Source: CAZIKF01 sp964539825 (GTDB taxonomy: Bacteria > Muiribacteriota > UBA6191). Taken from it: DNA of 53,266 nucleotides. Under the pieces are notes generated by a model, which saw nothing but the letters and a program-made list of their open reading frames with translations, was not told the DNA's origin and searched no databases. The stretch lies in assembly GCA_964539825.1 (NCBI GenBank), contig CAZIKF010000035.1, positions 1 to 53,266 of the forward strand, written 5' to 3'. Of this stretch, positions 10,701 through 18,999 are shown piece by piece; positions within the stretch are counted from its first letter, which is position 1; the number at the start of each line of letters is the position of its first letter. Made by a program: the position numbers and the translations under genes.

Positions 10701-13700
10701 GGCTCCATACACCGGTTCTGAGGTTATAGATATCTACGTTATTGAGTATCGATTGCTGGACTACCCCTCCCCAAATCACGTAAAGATCCCCTACACGTAC
10801 CCCCGCGTGATCGGCTCGAGGCGATCCTCCCGCATTTCCAATACTCCAGGTCCCTTGTAGGATGTCATAGACATCCATGGAATTTATCTCTCCAGCTACT
10901 CCCCTGCCCCCCCAGAAGAAGATCTGATCATCAAATACCACCGCGCTATGCGCTGAGCGTACGCTACCCCCAAAGCCGCCGCTGGTCCATAAATCCGCGT
11001 TGATATCGTAGATATCTAAGGTATTTACCAGGGCATTGGACTCATTCTTCCCACCCCAAAAATAGAGCCTACCGCTATGAGCAACACCGGCATGTTCCTT
11101 TCGTGCCTCGCCTCCAGGAGACCCGCTGCTCCAGGTAAATGTATTCAAATCAAAAATATCCAAAGAATTGAGCACTTCCCCCTTTTCGTTTTCACCACCC
11201 CAGTAGAAAATCCTATTGTCATAATAAAGCGCAGTATGAGCCACGCGCGGATGATCGATAGTGATAATCCCTGCATAGTTTTCATTGGGAAGTACAAAGG
11301 GAGTGGATGGAGTTGGGAACCCGATTCCGAATTGGTCAAAAGGAACAATCCTTACCCGTACGGATCCCTCATCTGATTGGATATCCTTGAGGGAAGACCA
11401 GGTCAAAGTGTAGGTTCCAGGACTTATTGAGCTGGTACTGATTCCAGAAATATTCGTGCTTGGAATCCATACATCGGATTCTCCCAGAGAATATTCAAAG
11501 TTGATACTAAGGAGATCTAGATCCTGATCGAAGAGATCAAAGGTAATCATCAGATCGTCTTGAGTTCCGCCAAGTTCCACTACCTGGGAAAAAGGTAATA
11601 GATTTCCATTATAGAGTGTGAAAGTGGAGGACTCACTCAACGGATTGGAAGTGGTGTTGCCAAAACGCCCGTCACTCGCAGTGATCCGGAGTTTTAGGTC
11701 AGTAGTAACCTGGGAAAAGTCCAGTGAAGATTCCCAGGTAAGAACATGGCTATCTCCCCCAGACAGTTCGGTGAGAATCCCGGAAATATTGTCAGTTGGA
11801 ATCCATCTCAATCCAGAATCAGAGCTGTATTCGAGTCCTACATTTAGCAAGTCACCTTCATCTGGATCTTCCAGGGAAAAATTGACCTGGATCAGGTTTC
11901 GAGCTCCTGTGACTTGCACATTGGTCGCGATCGGAGCGGAGTTGTCAGAGTCATTATAGACGGGAAAGGCTGGAGATAGACCCGGTATGGATAGACCTCC
12001 CTGTGGATTGACCGCACTGATTCGAACCCTCAAATCATCTCTATTTCCGTGAACATCTCGCAGGCTGTTCCAAACTAGCGTGATCCCTGTTGTAGGAATG
12101 ACGGACCTCAAAGAACCGCCAAGGGATAGAGATTCTATCTGGCTCCAGGAAAGACCTGAGTCATAGCTCAATTCCACGGATAGGTCCAGCAGGCTCCCGA
12201 GCTGATCCAACAGGTCAAATTGAAATTGGATATTGGCTGTGGAACCCTGCACTTTGAGATTTTGAACAAGGGTTGGCGACTGCGTGAGCGAGGATGGTAA
12301 CGAAGGAGGCTGATAAAACTCCAACTGTGTCATTGGCAGCCCATCACTTCCCACCCCTCCCCAGAGATAGAGGTTTCCCAGGTATTCGAGCAGGGAGGAA
12401 TTTCTTCGAACTCTAAGCGGTGGAGGAGCCTTGAGCCAGGTATCTGTATCCACCCGGTATACCAGTGTATCGGAAGCCAATTCAAGCGGGCTCACAGAGT
12501 CATCCTTAATCAATCCTCCGGCAAAATATACCCTGTTGCCCACCGATGACGCTGTAGCTGAAGCACCATAGCGCGGAGAAGGAGTACCCTTTCTCCATAC
12601 TCCGGTCTCAAGGTTCAGGATCTCTGGAACCGTAGTTGCATTAGAAGGGTGAGAGGAACCGCTCTCACCGCCCCAGACCACCATTTCATGACCCACAAGG
12701 GCAGCCGAGTGCCCTGCTCTGGGAATCCGCATAGGCGCTCCGGCTGCCCAACCAGAGTCACCCGGATCAAAAATCATCAGGCTATCGAGGACCTTGTTCT
12801 GGGAATCTTTACCCCCCAGGAAGTATATCTTTCCCTCGAAGACAACTGAGCTATGCGAGTACCTGGGAGTTCCCGTGGCACCTATGCTTAGTAAGTCTTC
12901 ACTTGATGGGTTATAGCTAAGCAGCGCATTTGTAACGCTCAGAGTCGGTAAACTGCTTCTCCCACCCCACAGGTATAACAACCCGGATACAATCTCCCCG
13001 GCGGTATCCGTAAGATTGGTTCCCAGAATCCTCGATGAACTCCATTGCCCTGAGCCGAAGTCAAAGGTATCCGCACGTTCCATCGAAGTGGAACCATCCG
13101 CTCCACCGAAAAACAGGAGAGTATTTCCAAATCTCTTTCCCAGGTGATTGGAGCGTTTCACTCCACCTGAGGCGCCGCTCCTCCAAACTCCTGAATTAGA
13201 AATATCCAGGGCCAGAGGAGTCGTCAGGGTACTGCTTTCCTTTCCATCAAATCCCTGAACCTGAATCTGAAGACTCTGATTGCCTCCCTCAAAATCCAAC
13301 GTCGAATACCAGGTGACCAAAAAAGTTGAAGTGGAACTAAGGTCAGTTCTTTTCCCTTCAAGATGAAAGGGTGGTATCTCAAGAAATTGCGAACCAGAAT
13401 CGCTTCGGAAGAGAAATCTCAGGTTTAACTGATCGCCGTTAGCATCGGAAAACGAGCCGCCTATCTGCACCTTTCCGTCAGAACCCTTGAATAGATTAAA
13501 GGTCTCTAACATAGGTTCCCGGTTCGAATTAAAGACAGGAAAAGGAATGGAATTCAGAGAAGATGAAGATCCAAGCTTCCCATCATCTGGCGTGAACCTC
13601 AAGAGCACCCCATCAAGATCCTGTTGAATAGATTGGGTGGAATCCCAATCAACAAGAATGGTCTCACCAGGATTATATTCACGGTCTGGATTTTGCACTA

Positions 13701-15969
13701 AATTCTCAGCGCTCCAGGTCAAGCCCTGGTCCAGGGAGATTTCCAGGCCCAATTTAATCAAATCACCGTCCAGATCGAGTGCCGAGACATTCAGGGGTAT
13801 GGTGGAACTTCTCCCAAGTACCTCAACAGAGAGAATCCTGGGTGAATTGTTCGCTCCGTTGAAGACTCCAAACAAGTCAGAAACACCAACATTGGAATCT
13901 CGAGGATGCCTGTCCGTAGGGGTGACCCGAACTCTCACCCGCAATTGGTCGTTGCCAAAAGCATCGAGGGTATTCCAGGTCAAGAGATGAAATCCGGGCT
14001 GGGACCGGGATAGGGGTGATGTCTCAGGATCTGTAAGGGCCGCAAGACTACTTAGAGAGCCTGAGGTAATCGGACTCCAGTCAACTCCCTCGTTAAGACT
14101 ATAATCAACCAGGGTGTCGATAGGATCCCCATCACGGTCGCTAAGAAAAAATGAGATCTCCACATTTCCCGACTTCCCTTCGACTGCCAGGTCCTGAACT
14201 TGGGGAATCCCATTGTAGATCGATGTGTTAGTCAATAGCGCAGAGGAACTGAATGATCGACCGTCGGTCGCCAGTACACGCAGGTCAATATCGGTTTCGT
14301 CGGTAAGAAAATCCTCGGAGGAATACCAGGAGAACTCTATTCCCTGCCCGACTCTCAGACCTTCAAGTTGGCCTTCCAACCGCTTCGGAATCTTCCAGGT
14401 TGCTCCGGAGTCCAGGGAGAACTGTGGTGTTAAACGAATACCGGGATCGCCATTTTGATCCTGGAGATCAAGAGCTAAAAGGACCAATGAATCATTTCCA
14501 GAGACACTGAGATTTGTAACCGCTGGAGATTGATTAACGGCTCCCGTATCGATAGAACTGAGAACCAAAACTTCCAGGGAATTGAGTAGCTCCCGATTTG
14601 AATTCCTACCTCCCCAGGAAAAGATCTTTCCCTCATAGGCCACGGAACTATGAAATTGCCGGGCTTCCAGTAAAGAACCAACGGGTACTACCTGACCTAC
14701 CGGCGGGCGAAGTTCTGAAATAACTGAGCCAGGAGAGAATGAAGTATTCAGACCTCCGCTGAGAATTACCCGGTCATCCATATGGGCGAAACCGCCTGAG
14801 GAGAAAAAAGTGTCCAGCCCTACCTGAGGCAGCCATACATCACTTTGAATATGGAAACGGTCCATGCTCCGATCGTTTCCGCCAATCATATAAGCTTGAT
14901 CCGAGACAAGGGCCGCCACATGCCCTTCCCGGGGTATTCCTCCTGTAATAGAAGATACCCAGCGATCTTCAGAAAAAATGTATTGGTCCATGGAATTGGT
15001 TCGATCGCCCTGGGAAGACTCACTTTGGCCTCCCCAAACATACAGGGAATCCCCGGACAGGAAGGCTGCATGTGAATGACGTCCGCTGGGAGCATCGCCC
15101 AAATCCTGCCAAATACCAGCTATTGGATCAAAGGATTGCAGGGAAGATATAAATTCGGAACTCTCGGATCTACCTCCAAAGTAGTAAATGAGCCCGTTAA
15201 AGATAATCGCGCTATGATCCCGTCTTGAGATTCCCGATGGAGGAGCCGTACTCCAAGTTCCTGTGGAAATCTCATAGACATCTATTGTATTGAGGGTTCC
15301 GCCACCTCCCAACCCCCCAAAGAAATAGATATTAGATCCCAGGAGGGAAGCGCTGTGTCGTTCTCGGGCCGTACCTCCTTGAGAAAGGGAATAGGAAAGA
15401 CCTTCCCAATCAGATCGAATCCAATAAGCCTTGTCAATTTGCAGGTTTTGAAAACGGGGAAACCGAGGATCCTCAATCTGAGGTCTTTTCTCAGCAAGAT
15501 TCCAAGGTAAATCAGTGAGTATAAGGGTACCCGAAGTAGAGGTTAGAGAACTTGACCCTGAAGTGGAATAAGACCAGATCAGACTAATCTCGGGATGGTC
15601 AGCTAAAAAATCCGCCGCACTCTGCCCGGTTCCAGAAATAAGGTGGTACCCCGGTGGGTAGGTAGAGATTTGAGAGGTACCCGTTGAATTCACACTAAAA
15701 GTACCAGAGCTGGAAGAAACCCAGTAGCCCCGGGAGACGCTAAGGAGATCCAGTACTGGAAATGAAACTAATTCCTGGGATGGGGAAGACGCTTCAGCAA
15801 CCTTCCACTCTCCATCTTCAAACCCCCAAACCCTGTCTACGGAAGGATTTGCTAGAAAAAAGGAAGAAGGATCACCGCTGAGTCCTCCCAGAAGATGCCA
15901 GCCCCCATCTGTAAAGATCGTACCCGGGAAGGCAAAAAATAAAAGCAATATGCACAGAAAAATTTGCAT
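4759..15969 (-). CDS. Giant secreted Kelch-repeat protein with Ig-like modules
   Basis: This 3736-residue protein starts with a hydrophobic signal sequence (residues 1-19). Next come two copies of a ~75-residue module with the pattern GWHL...FLAN...VW...YWV (about 22-185). Then: Kelch block 1 (about 196-470, 6 units); four Ig/cadherin-like modules (476-925) marked by SPxVxxLxV starts and YSLDSGxxW cores; Kelch block 2 (926-1225, 6 units); three Ig-like modules (1228-1560); Kelch block 3 (1563-3310, 36 units); one Ig-like module (3315-3430); Kelch block 4 (3430-3736, 6 units). Units carry R-x-x-H(S/T)A, Y-F-W-G-G and D-x-x-W patterns. There is no membrane anchor or sorting signal at the C-terminus, so it is probably exported and surface-bound or released. 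An in-frame stop just upstream makes ATG 15969 the first possible start. Kelch propellers normally bind protein or glycan, but some are oxidases. No copper-oxidase cysteine/tyrosine signature was noticed, so adhesion is the safer guess. Confidence 0.9.
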   Translation of the reverse strand: MQIFLCILLLFFAFPGTIFTDGGWHLLGGLSGDPSSFFLANPSVDRVWGFEDGEWKVAEASSPSQELVSFPVLDLLSVSRGYWVSSSSGTFSVNSTGTSQISTYPPGYHLISGTGQSAADFLADHPEISLIWSYSTSGSSSLTSTSGTLILTDLPWNLAEKRPQIEDPRFPRFQNLQIDKAYWIRSDWEGLSYSLSQGGTARERHSASLLGSNIYFFGGLGGGGTLNTIDVYEISTGTWSTAPPSGISRRDHSAIIFNGLIYYFGGRSESSEFISSLQSFDPIAGIWQDLGDAPSGRHSHAAFLSGDSLYVWGGQSESSQGDRTNSMDQYIFSEDRWVSSITGGIPREGHVAALVSDQAYMIGGNDRSMDRFHIQSDVWLPQVGLDTFFSSGGFAHMDDRVILSGGLNTSFSPGSVISELRPPVGQVVPVGSLLEARQFHSSVAYEGKIFSWGGRNSNRELLNSLEVLVLSSIDTGAVNQSPAVTNLSVSGNDSLVLLALDLQDQNGDPGIRLTPQFSLDSGATWKIPKRLEGQLEGLRVGQGIEFSWYSSEDFLTDETDIDLRVLATDGRSFSSSALLTNTSIYNGIPQVQDLAVEGKSGNVEISFFLSDRDGDPIDTLVDYSLNEGVDWSPITSGSLSSLAALTDPETSPLSRSQPGFHLLTWNTLDAFGNDQLRVRVRVTPTDRHPRDSNVGVSDLFGVFNGANNSPRILSVEVLGRSSTIPLNVSALDLDGDLIKLGLEISLDQGLTWSAENLVQNPDREYNPGETILVDWDSTQSIQQDLDGVLLRFTPDDGKLGSSSSLNSIPFPVFNSNREPMLETFNLFKGSDGKVQIGGSFSDANGDQLNLRFLFRSDSGSQFLEIPPFHLEGKRTDLSSTSTFLVTWYSTLDFEGGNQSLQIQVQGFDGKESSTLTTPLALDISNSGVWRSGASGGVKRSNHLGKRFGNTLLFFGGADGSTSMERADTFDFGSGQWSSSRILGTNLTDTAGEIVSGLLYLWGGRSSLPTLSVTNALLSYNPSSEDLLSIGATGTPRYSHSSVVFEGKIYFLGGKDSQNKVLDSLMIFDPGDSGWAAGAPMRIPRAGHSAALVGHEMVVWGGESGSSHPSNATTVPEILNLETGVWRKGTPSPRYGASATASSVGNRVYFAGGLIKDDSVSPLELASDTLVYRVDTDTWLKAPPPLRVRRNSSLLEYLGNLYLWGGVGSDGLPMTQLEFYQPPSLPSSLTQSPTLVQNLKVQGSTANIQFQFDLLDQLGSLLDLSVELSYDSGLSWSQIESLSLGGSLRSVIPTTGITLVWNSLRDVHGNRDDLRVRISAVNPQGGLSIPGLSPAFPVYNDSDNSAPIATNVQVTGARNLIQVNFSLEDPDEGDLLNVGLEYSSDSGLRWIPTDNISGILTELSGGDSHVLTWESSLDFSQVTTDLKLRITASDGRFGNTTSNPLSESSTFTLYNGNLLPFSQVVELGGTQDDLMITFDLFDQDLDLLSINFEYSLGESDVWIPSTNISGISTSSISPGTYTLTWSSLKDIQSDEGSVRVRIVPFDQFGIGFPTPSTPFVLPNENYAGIITIDHPRVAHTALYYDNRIFYWGGENEKGEVLNSLDIFDLNTFTWSSGSPGGEARKEHAGVAHSGRLYFWGGKNESNALVNTLDIYDINADLWTSGGFGGSVRSAHSAVVFDDQIFFWGGRGVAGEINSMDVYDILQGTWSIGNAGGSPRADHAGVRVGDLYVIWGGVVQQSILNNVDIYNLRTGVWSQGISGGRHRFGHTGIGFDGLVYFWGGLQEAILNSLDVYDPGSDSWIEGDGGGTARTQHTAVENQGRVYFFGGSVDGKILTNHEVYSIPGSTSLSATQIALVEGWNSLSSQATARTSHFALEQDGRVFNLGGYNGPGSTLSNVQSYSAQDLIVDPAVTFPDPRAQFAALNLDGDIYFFGGLDSTSTSTNSVLIYHTTSETFSYGLGGGVARYGHMAGDYRGSVYLFGGKDSTQAYSTDLDIFEVESGTWLQSRGGGMARAFGSLQPLDGRLYFWGGEDGSGIVTNSLEIYDVEAGVFFEGSPGGIARKHHSAFSHEGEIYFWGGLDQSGTVLDSVDIYSVSSGTWSSGPAGGIARHSATLTRVSQKAIAFGGTDINGTILSDAYEFIPSPRSGVSWKQGSAGGRARALHTGVQFQKSIFQWGGLNADGGLNQTDILDLRTRTWSAGTTGGRTRWDHSAALHNGSVYYYGGSDDSNTLASMDIHHLPGRRLGWLQEPQGPSGRGGAVAAAFQDKLYVFSGRLADDTLPLNIEIYDTVSRSWQPAVTPTGFFVSRERASAVLSGSTMLIFGGKTGIGSSDELLELDLVDLSIASGPIPGSNIGARYDHEAILNSENMLVIGGRTDSGALLSSIGEYDLNAGWSLYPAVLSTGLASSKALLSGEKVYIYAGESSSGVTDSLQILDLKSLTITVGKSSGNPRKNHSGAIVGSLLYYWGGENDSGPVGPMDIYDLSSSNWVAGPVDAPRASNAAEVTNAKRIYSFGGENQGVTEDSLSVFLPQAMNIVLEAGIFSEATSGGTSRSYAAGDVFEGDLYFHGGIPQSGTSTNVLDVYDPVSDTWSSRQASTVPRSGHSVHTANGKIFSWGGRDETSAILNTLEFFDPGTQVWSLAPSGGTSRVDHASAVSGNRIYFWGGNDGVGNLNSVDIYVVDPWYAGPSGGRSRTGHTGVSYNSKLYFWGGQDSAGTALDTQDIFDSTQNSWSTGAPGGTSRYHHSGTVIEDKVYYWGGQGSDGTLANMDRVDIYRFLEDRWDSTGGVGGRVRSSHSAVTYDSKIYFWGGKDSTGVVTSTLDIYDPDAEIADRFNTQSTSGGTARFDHTAIAYQGKIYFWGGKLNAISRLDTMDIYDIASDSWSTGTLGGTERSNHSAVLVDGKIHYFGGTNLSGKLSTVDIYDIASDSWLLGPPGLEVRSDHSSSLVSDVMYAWGGRDSQETVLNSLVVYPTDQWLQGSSGGTARSHASVSESDGKLFFWGGDTLPLGGNSSDLLDIYDIGSDSWSSGLSGGGSRREHVSLELDGKIYHWGGLSQVGEAALDTLDIYDIASKSWSSGFSGGRARSGHIGLVTDSGFYFWGGNDLQGNLINTMEFFSPSSASAREWVTGIDGLDARYGHSATLHKGKIYIYGGKNSNGDALNTLSRYDIGSQEWTDLGLGGNARWHHAAGLWNDQIYFWGGEDSSGALTNTLDIYDLGTDSWMVGSSGGTPREGHRGSVFDGRFYFWGGFNVAGSLNLLDIYHIESDSWSTGISGGRSRISYSAVQRDGFLYAWGGQGSGDLYFNTLDILDLRVSENEAPTLSNLDLKEVSFTGYQDDLDFNLNLSDADLDAIALAVEYSKDGGSTWFQIDPAHLVGQITNLNSVQDHQIIWKSYSDVVEDFEDVKLRVSASDGQDRSMILESQPFLLSNSGTWLPAIPAPSQRSNHSLTFFSGRDVQGPVKYMIVWGGYDKFRNITNTLEFFNITDGFWFSGIPGPTEGAGRVDHDAVVYSEKVYHWGGRDSSGPLNTFSVYDVPFGAWRPLEGIPGGTARSSHTCSLVGNKMLVWGGLGTTGLVNKLDIYDFVNETWSQGNPGGTPRYEHSALVVGAKIYFYGGRGSDEDSDGSNDFLDTLEIYDSQEDSWTNGASLRVGLESAAAAVVDSRIYVWGGNRDGSPFQRDLYVYNIDSNTWQKAQSGGTGRRYHAGDSSDGILYFHGGFNGDELDTLERFQIPKP

Positions 15970-16003
15970 GGATACTAATGATATTCGGATTCATTGGTTT
16001 AGT

Positions 16004-16378
16004 ATGAAACAGATGCAGCTTGGACTGTTGGTATGCCTGTGTAGTTTCCTTGCTCTCTTGTTTGGATGGTACTGGTTCTCCCTGCGGGCCCCCAAAACTA
16101 AAACCGGTGTTGATTGGGAAAATCCGCCCGCTGGATTTCAGGTAATCCGTCACTCCTGTGGAGGGCGAAATCTCGTTCCAGAACGTTGGATTGTAGGAAA
16201 TCCATTTTCTTGTTTCCACTGTAAAAAGGAAGTTTTGCTTCTTGAGGCAAGGTGTCCAAGGTGCCGAGCGTTAATCCGCCTAAAACGATATACACCCTTG
16301 TTCTTTTCTCCTATTCAATGCAAAGCGTGTAAACAGGTTTTTCAATTACCCTCAAAAGGAAGCAGGGTTGTGGAATAG
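16004..16378 (+). CDS. Membrane-anchored zinc-ribbon protein, unknown function
   Basis: The 124-residue protein begins with one N-terminal membrane segment (about residues 5-27, LGLLVCLCSFLALLFGWYWF). A soluble part follows with a lone Cys (HSCGGR) and three CxxC pairs (CFHC, CPRC, CKAC), the usual layout of two zinc ribbons. I do not recognise the family. Start choice: ATG 16004 keeps the hydrophobic segment at the N-terminus; longer in-frame extensions would run into the divergent Kelch gene. Only 34 bp separate the two divergent starts, so their promoters must overlap one or both coding regions. It converges on the 820-residue paralogue, leaving about 20 bp. That it is a real gene rests on the membrane-plus-ribbon pattern. 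Confidence 0.6.
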   Translation: MKQMQLGLLVCLCSFLALLFGWYWFSLRAPKTKTGVDWENPPAGFQVIRHSCGGRNLVPERWIVGNPFSCFHCKKEVLLLEARCPRCRALIRLKRYTPLFFSPIQCKACKQVFQLPSKGSRVVE

Positions 16379-16399
16379 ATTCGTTGATCTCGAGATGGG

Positions 16400-18862
16400 C
16401 TATTTAGCGAAACGGGCGGAAAGTGATGCAGGCTCCAACAGAATTCTCAACTGATCCCAGATGCTGTCGGTCGCAGGATTTTCGAGTTCGGTTTTTAAGG
16501 AATGCTTCAGATTCTCAAAATCCTCTGTTTCTATTTTGTTGAGAAAGGAATTCTGCGCGGAGGGCGTCCCCCGGTGAATTTTCCCCCTCAGTAAGGTCTT
16601 CCATCCGTGCTCTTCCATGAGGATCAATTGTTGAATAGCCTCAGCGGACGCGCCGTTTTCCTCCAGGTTCTGAAAGTAAGCCGCTTCCTCCTGTGAAGTT
16701 GTATTTTCAATATTCTCCATGGCCTGGTCCCGGCTGCTTGAGATCATTTCCAAAACCTTGCTTCGAACTGCCTGCTTACCGGAATCCTCATCCAGGTAAT
16801 CAAAGGTTTGTAACAAAGGCTGAAGCGGATCTTGTTCGCTCTCGTTTGCAGATCCCACACGACGGTATAATTCAGTGTCGTAATCCCACGCAAAGCGGAT
16901 TTTCTGATTTCTTAAAAACAGATCCGTGTTTACATTCTGCCCTTTAATGACCCACTTCTTGGAATCTAAATCACTTTTGGTCATCACCAAACCATTGCTA
17001 AGCACACGAAAATTTGTGCCTTCCTGGGATTGAATCGTATCGCCCTGGATGCTCAGATTTTCATCATCCGTGAGTAAAACGACGCGAAAACCATTATTCG
17101 CCTGAACGTTTCCAACATTAAAAATCTGGTTGGTGAGAATGTCCCAAATACCCTGGTCTCCCTGGAGAGACACCAGATCGTATCGGATGTGGGCCTGCAG
17201 GTCGAATTCTTCGCCTACATCCTCGGTGACCTTCATTTTGACGTACTCGCCAGACTCATAGAGCTGCACCTTGGAGAAGTCCTCCACCAGGTACATTCGG
17301 TTATACACTTGACCAAAGGATTCCCTTTTATACATATCCTGGGACCGATCTTTTGCCACACTTCTGATTTTAGTTTCGTCCCATTGATCTCTAGCAGGCA
17401 GACTCATCTTTTTTAGAGCCTTGAAGAGCCGCTTCTCAACCAGGGAGCGCCTGAAATTTTTCATGGAATCTGAACGTTCGAATTTTGTTGTTGTCCACCT
17501 TCCCACGAAATCACCAATACCGCCGAAGAGTGAGGCGATCATCACACCGCCAACCATGGCGGGAAGACCGCCACCCACCAGAAACGCTCCCGCTACAACT
17601 GAACCAAGGTAAGCTCCCGCAAATCCTGTGACCGCGCTAACTACTTTGGTGATCGGTGTTTTCTTATAGCCATCCCATAAGTCCATAAGCGCGAACCGGC
17701 GCTCATTAAGCCAATTATTCGTCTTGCTCTTGGAGCGCTGATTAAGATAGGCGTTGTATTCAGGTCTAAAGCTATGTTTGTTTCTGTTTCCACCAATTAC
17801 CGTTGCGTCTTCATACCCCTTGACTCCTACCAATACCGACTCTACAACCACATTACCCACAAGACCAAAGGCAAGACCGGTGGAGACGCTGCGCATAAAA
17901 TCTTTGAGGGCGAACTTGGTTCCCTCCCCCACCCCAACCAATCCGAGCTGCTTGGCAAGAGATTTTCCAGCAGGTTTGGTAAATCCCATCCGGCTGGCTT
18001 TTGATATTTTGGCACCCAGGACATCCGCTTTCAGTTCAAGGCTCTTGAGAATCTTGCCTCCGAAAGAAGTGGACTTGAGCATCTTGTCATAGAAGGCGTC
18101 AAATCGATTGTTGAAAAATGAGAAGAAATGCCTCTTGGACATTTCACTGGCTAAAGTGGGTATCAATGCATGGCTGACCGTGTTGTTCATCGCCAGAGGA
18201 TCAAGGGCAAGAATCTTGTCCTTCATGGTGTTGAGGTCCAGGGCGTCATAGATACCCATGGATATAAGGGCACCAATCACCCCCATGAGCGCGAAATTTC
18301 CCTCGGTGCGCATGAAGCCTTTAAGACCGGGACTCATTTTTCCCATGTATTTTCGCATGGATTTAGGAAGATCCAATCGCTGGAGTGCCCGGTTTAGACC
18401 AGCCAGCTGGGTTGGACTCATAAGATTCACAACCTGCCTGGATGTTCCCAGAACCTTCTTGCTGCTGGAACCAGAGACAGAGGCGCGGAGGAAATTTGCG
18501 CCCTGAAAGGAAAGAAAGGTTTTGAGGATACCCACTTCACCATCAAGGACTTTTAAAGCAACCTGCTTAAGGGGCCGAATGAAGGTTGATTTTTCTTCTC
18601 TCAGGGTAGGATTGCCCACAAAAGTCTTCGTCTGGGAGCGGGCGATGACCTCTTCCATTTGCTCAGGGGTGAGGTCTTCGGCACTGCTCTTGTAATTTCG
18701 CAGAAACTTGGAGGGAATCTTGGAAAAGTAGGAAATGACTCCTGAGTCTGAAGTTTTTTCAGAATTCGCCTCCGCGGAATATGCATAGACGGGTATTAAG
18801 AGCTGCAGAAACAGGACAAAAATTGTCATATAACTGGTTGATTTTGTCAGGGTATGGGACAT
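16400..18862 (-). CDS. Secreted 820-residue protein of unknown family, copy 2
   Basis: The second of two tandem paralogues. ATG 18862 gives 820 residues, exactly the length of its neighbour, and aligns the signal peptides (YMTIFVLFLQLLIPVYAYSAE); a longer frame to 18901 is therefore rejected. After the signal peptide come helical segments with conserved blocks such as QVALKVLDGEVGILKTFLSF. Three Gly/Ala-rich hydrophobic stretches follow, near 190-210, 324-345 and 407-455. The last has closely spaced glycines (GAYLGSVVAGAFLVGGG) like a glycine zipper. The C-terminal third is polar and alternates beta-like and helical stretches. Known relatives are not recognised. The features could fit a membrane-inserting or envelope-structuring protein, but I assign no function. 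The gap to the upstream copy is about 137 bp. Confidence 0.85.
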   Translation of the reverse strand: MSHTLTKSTSYMTIFVLFLQLLIPVYAYSAEANSEKTSDSGVISYFSKIPSKFLRNYKSSAEDLTPEQMEEVIARSQTKTFVGNPTLREEKSTFIRPLKQVALKVLDGEVGILKTFLSFQGANFLRASVSGSSSKKVLGTSRQVVNLMSPTQLAGLNRALQRLDLPKSMRKYMGKMSPGLKGFMRTEGNFALMGVIGALISMGIYDALDLNTMKDKILALDPLAMNNTVSHALIPTLASEMSKRHFFSFFNNRFDAFYDKMLKSTSFGGKILKSLELKADVLGAKISKASRMGFTKPAGKSLAKQLGLVGVGEGTKFALKDFMRSVSTGLAFGLVGNVVVESVLVGVKGYEDATVIGGNRNKHSFRPEYNAYLNQRSKSKTNNWLNERRFALMDLWDGYKKTPITKVVSAVTGFAGAYLGSVVAGAFLVGGGLPAMVGGVMIASLFGGIGDFVGRWTTTKFERSDSMKNFRRSLVEKRLFKALKKMSLPARDQWDETKIRSVAKDRSQDMYKRESFGQVYNRMYLVEDFSKVQLYESGEYVKMKVTEDVGEEFDLQAHIRYDLVSLQGDQGIWDILTNQIFNVGNVQANNGFRVVLLTDDENLSIQGDTIQSQEGTNFRVLSNGLVMTKSDLDSKKWVIKGQNVNTDLFLRNQKIRFAWDYDTELYRRVGSANESEQDPLQPLLQTFDYLDEDSGKQAVRSKVLEMISSSRDQAMENIENTTSQEEAAYFQNLEENGASAEAIQQLILMEEHGWKTLLRGKIHRGTPSAQNSFLNKIETEDFENLKHSLKTELENPATDSIWDQLRILLEPASLSARFAK

Positions 18863-18999
18863 CACAATGCAACAATCAGTAAATGGGCTCCTACAATTCA
18901 CTACGGACTGGGACCCTGTTTGGTTTCAAAGAAAACCCAGATTTTGCAGGTATTGTTGATTTGAGTAAGGAAAATGAACTTGCTTGAGCGAAAGGAAGT

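Noticed and set aside
5000..11300. Apparent direct repeats of about 150 bp that might be taken as a tandem repeat array or CRISPR
   Set aside because: They follow the Kelch-unit periodicity of the coding frame; spacing and sequence vary and there is no spacer-repeat pattern.
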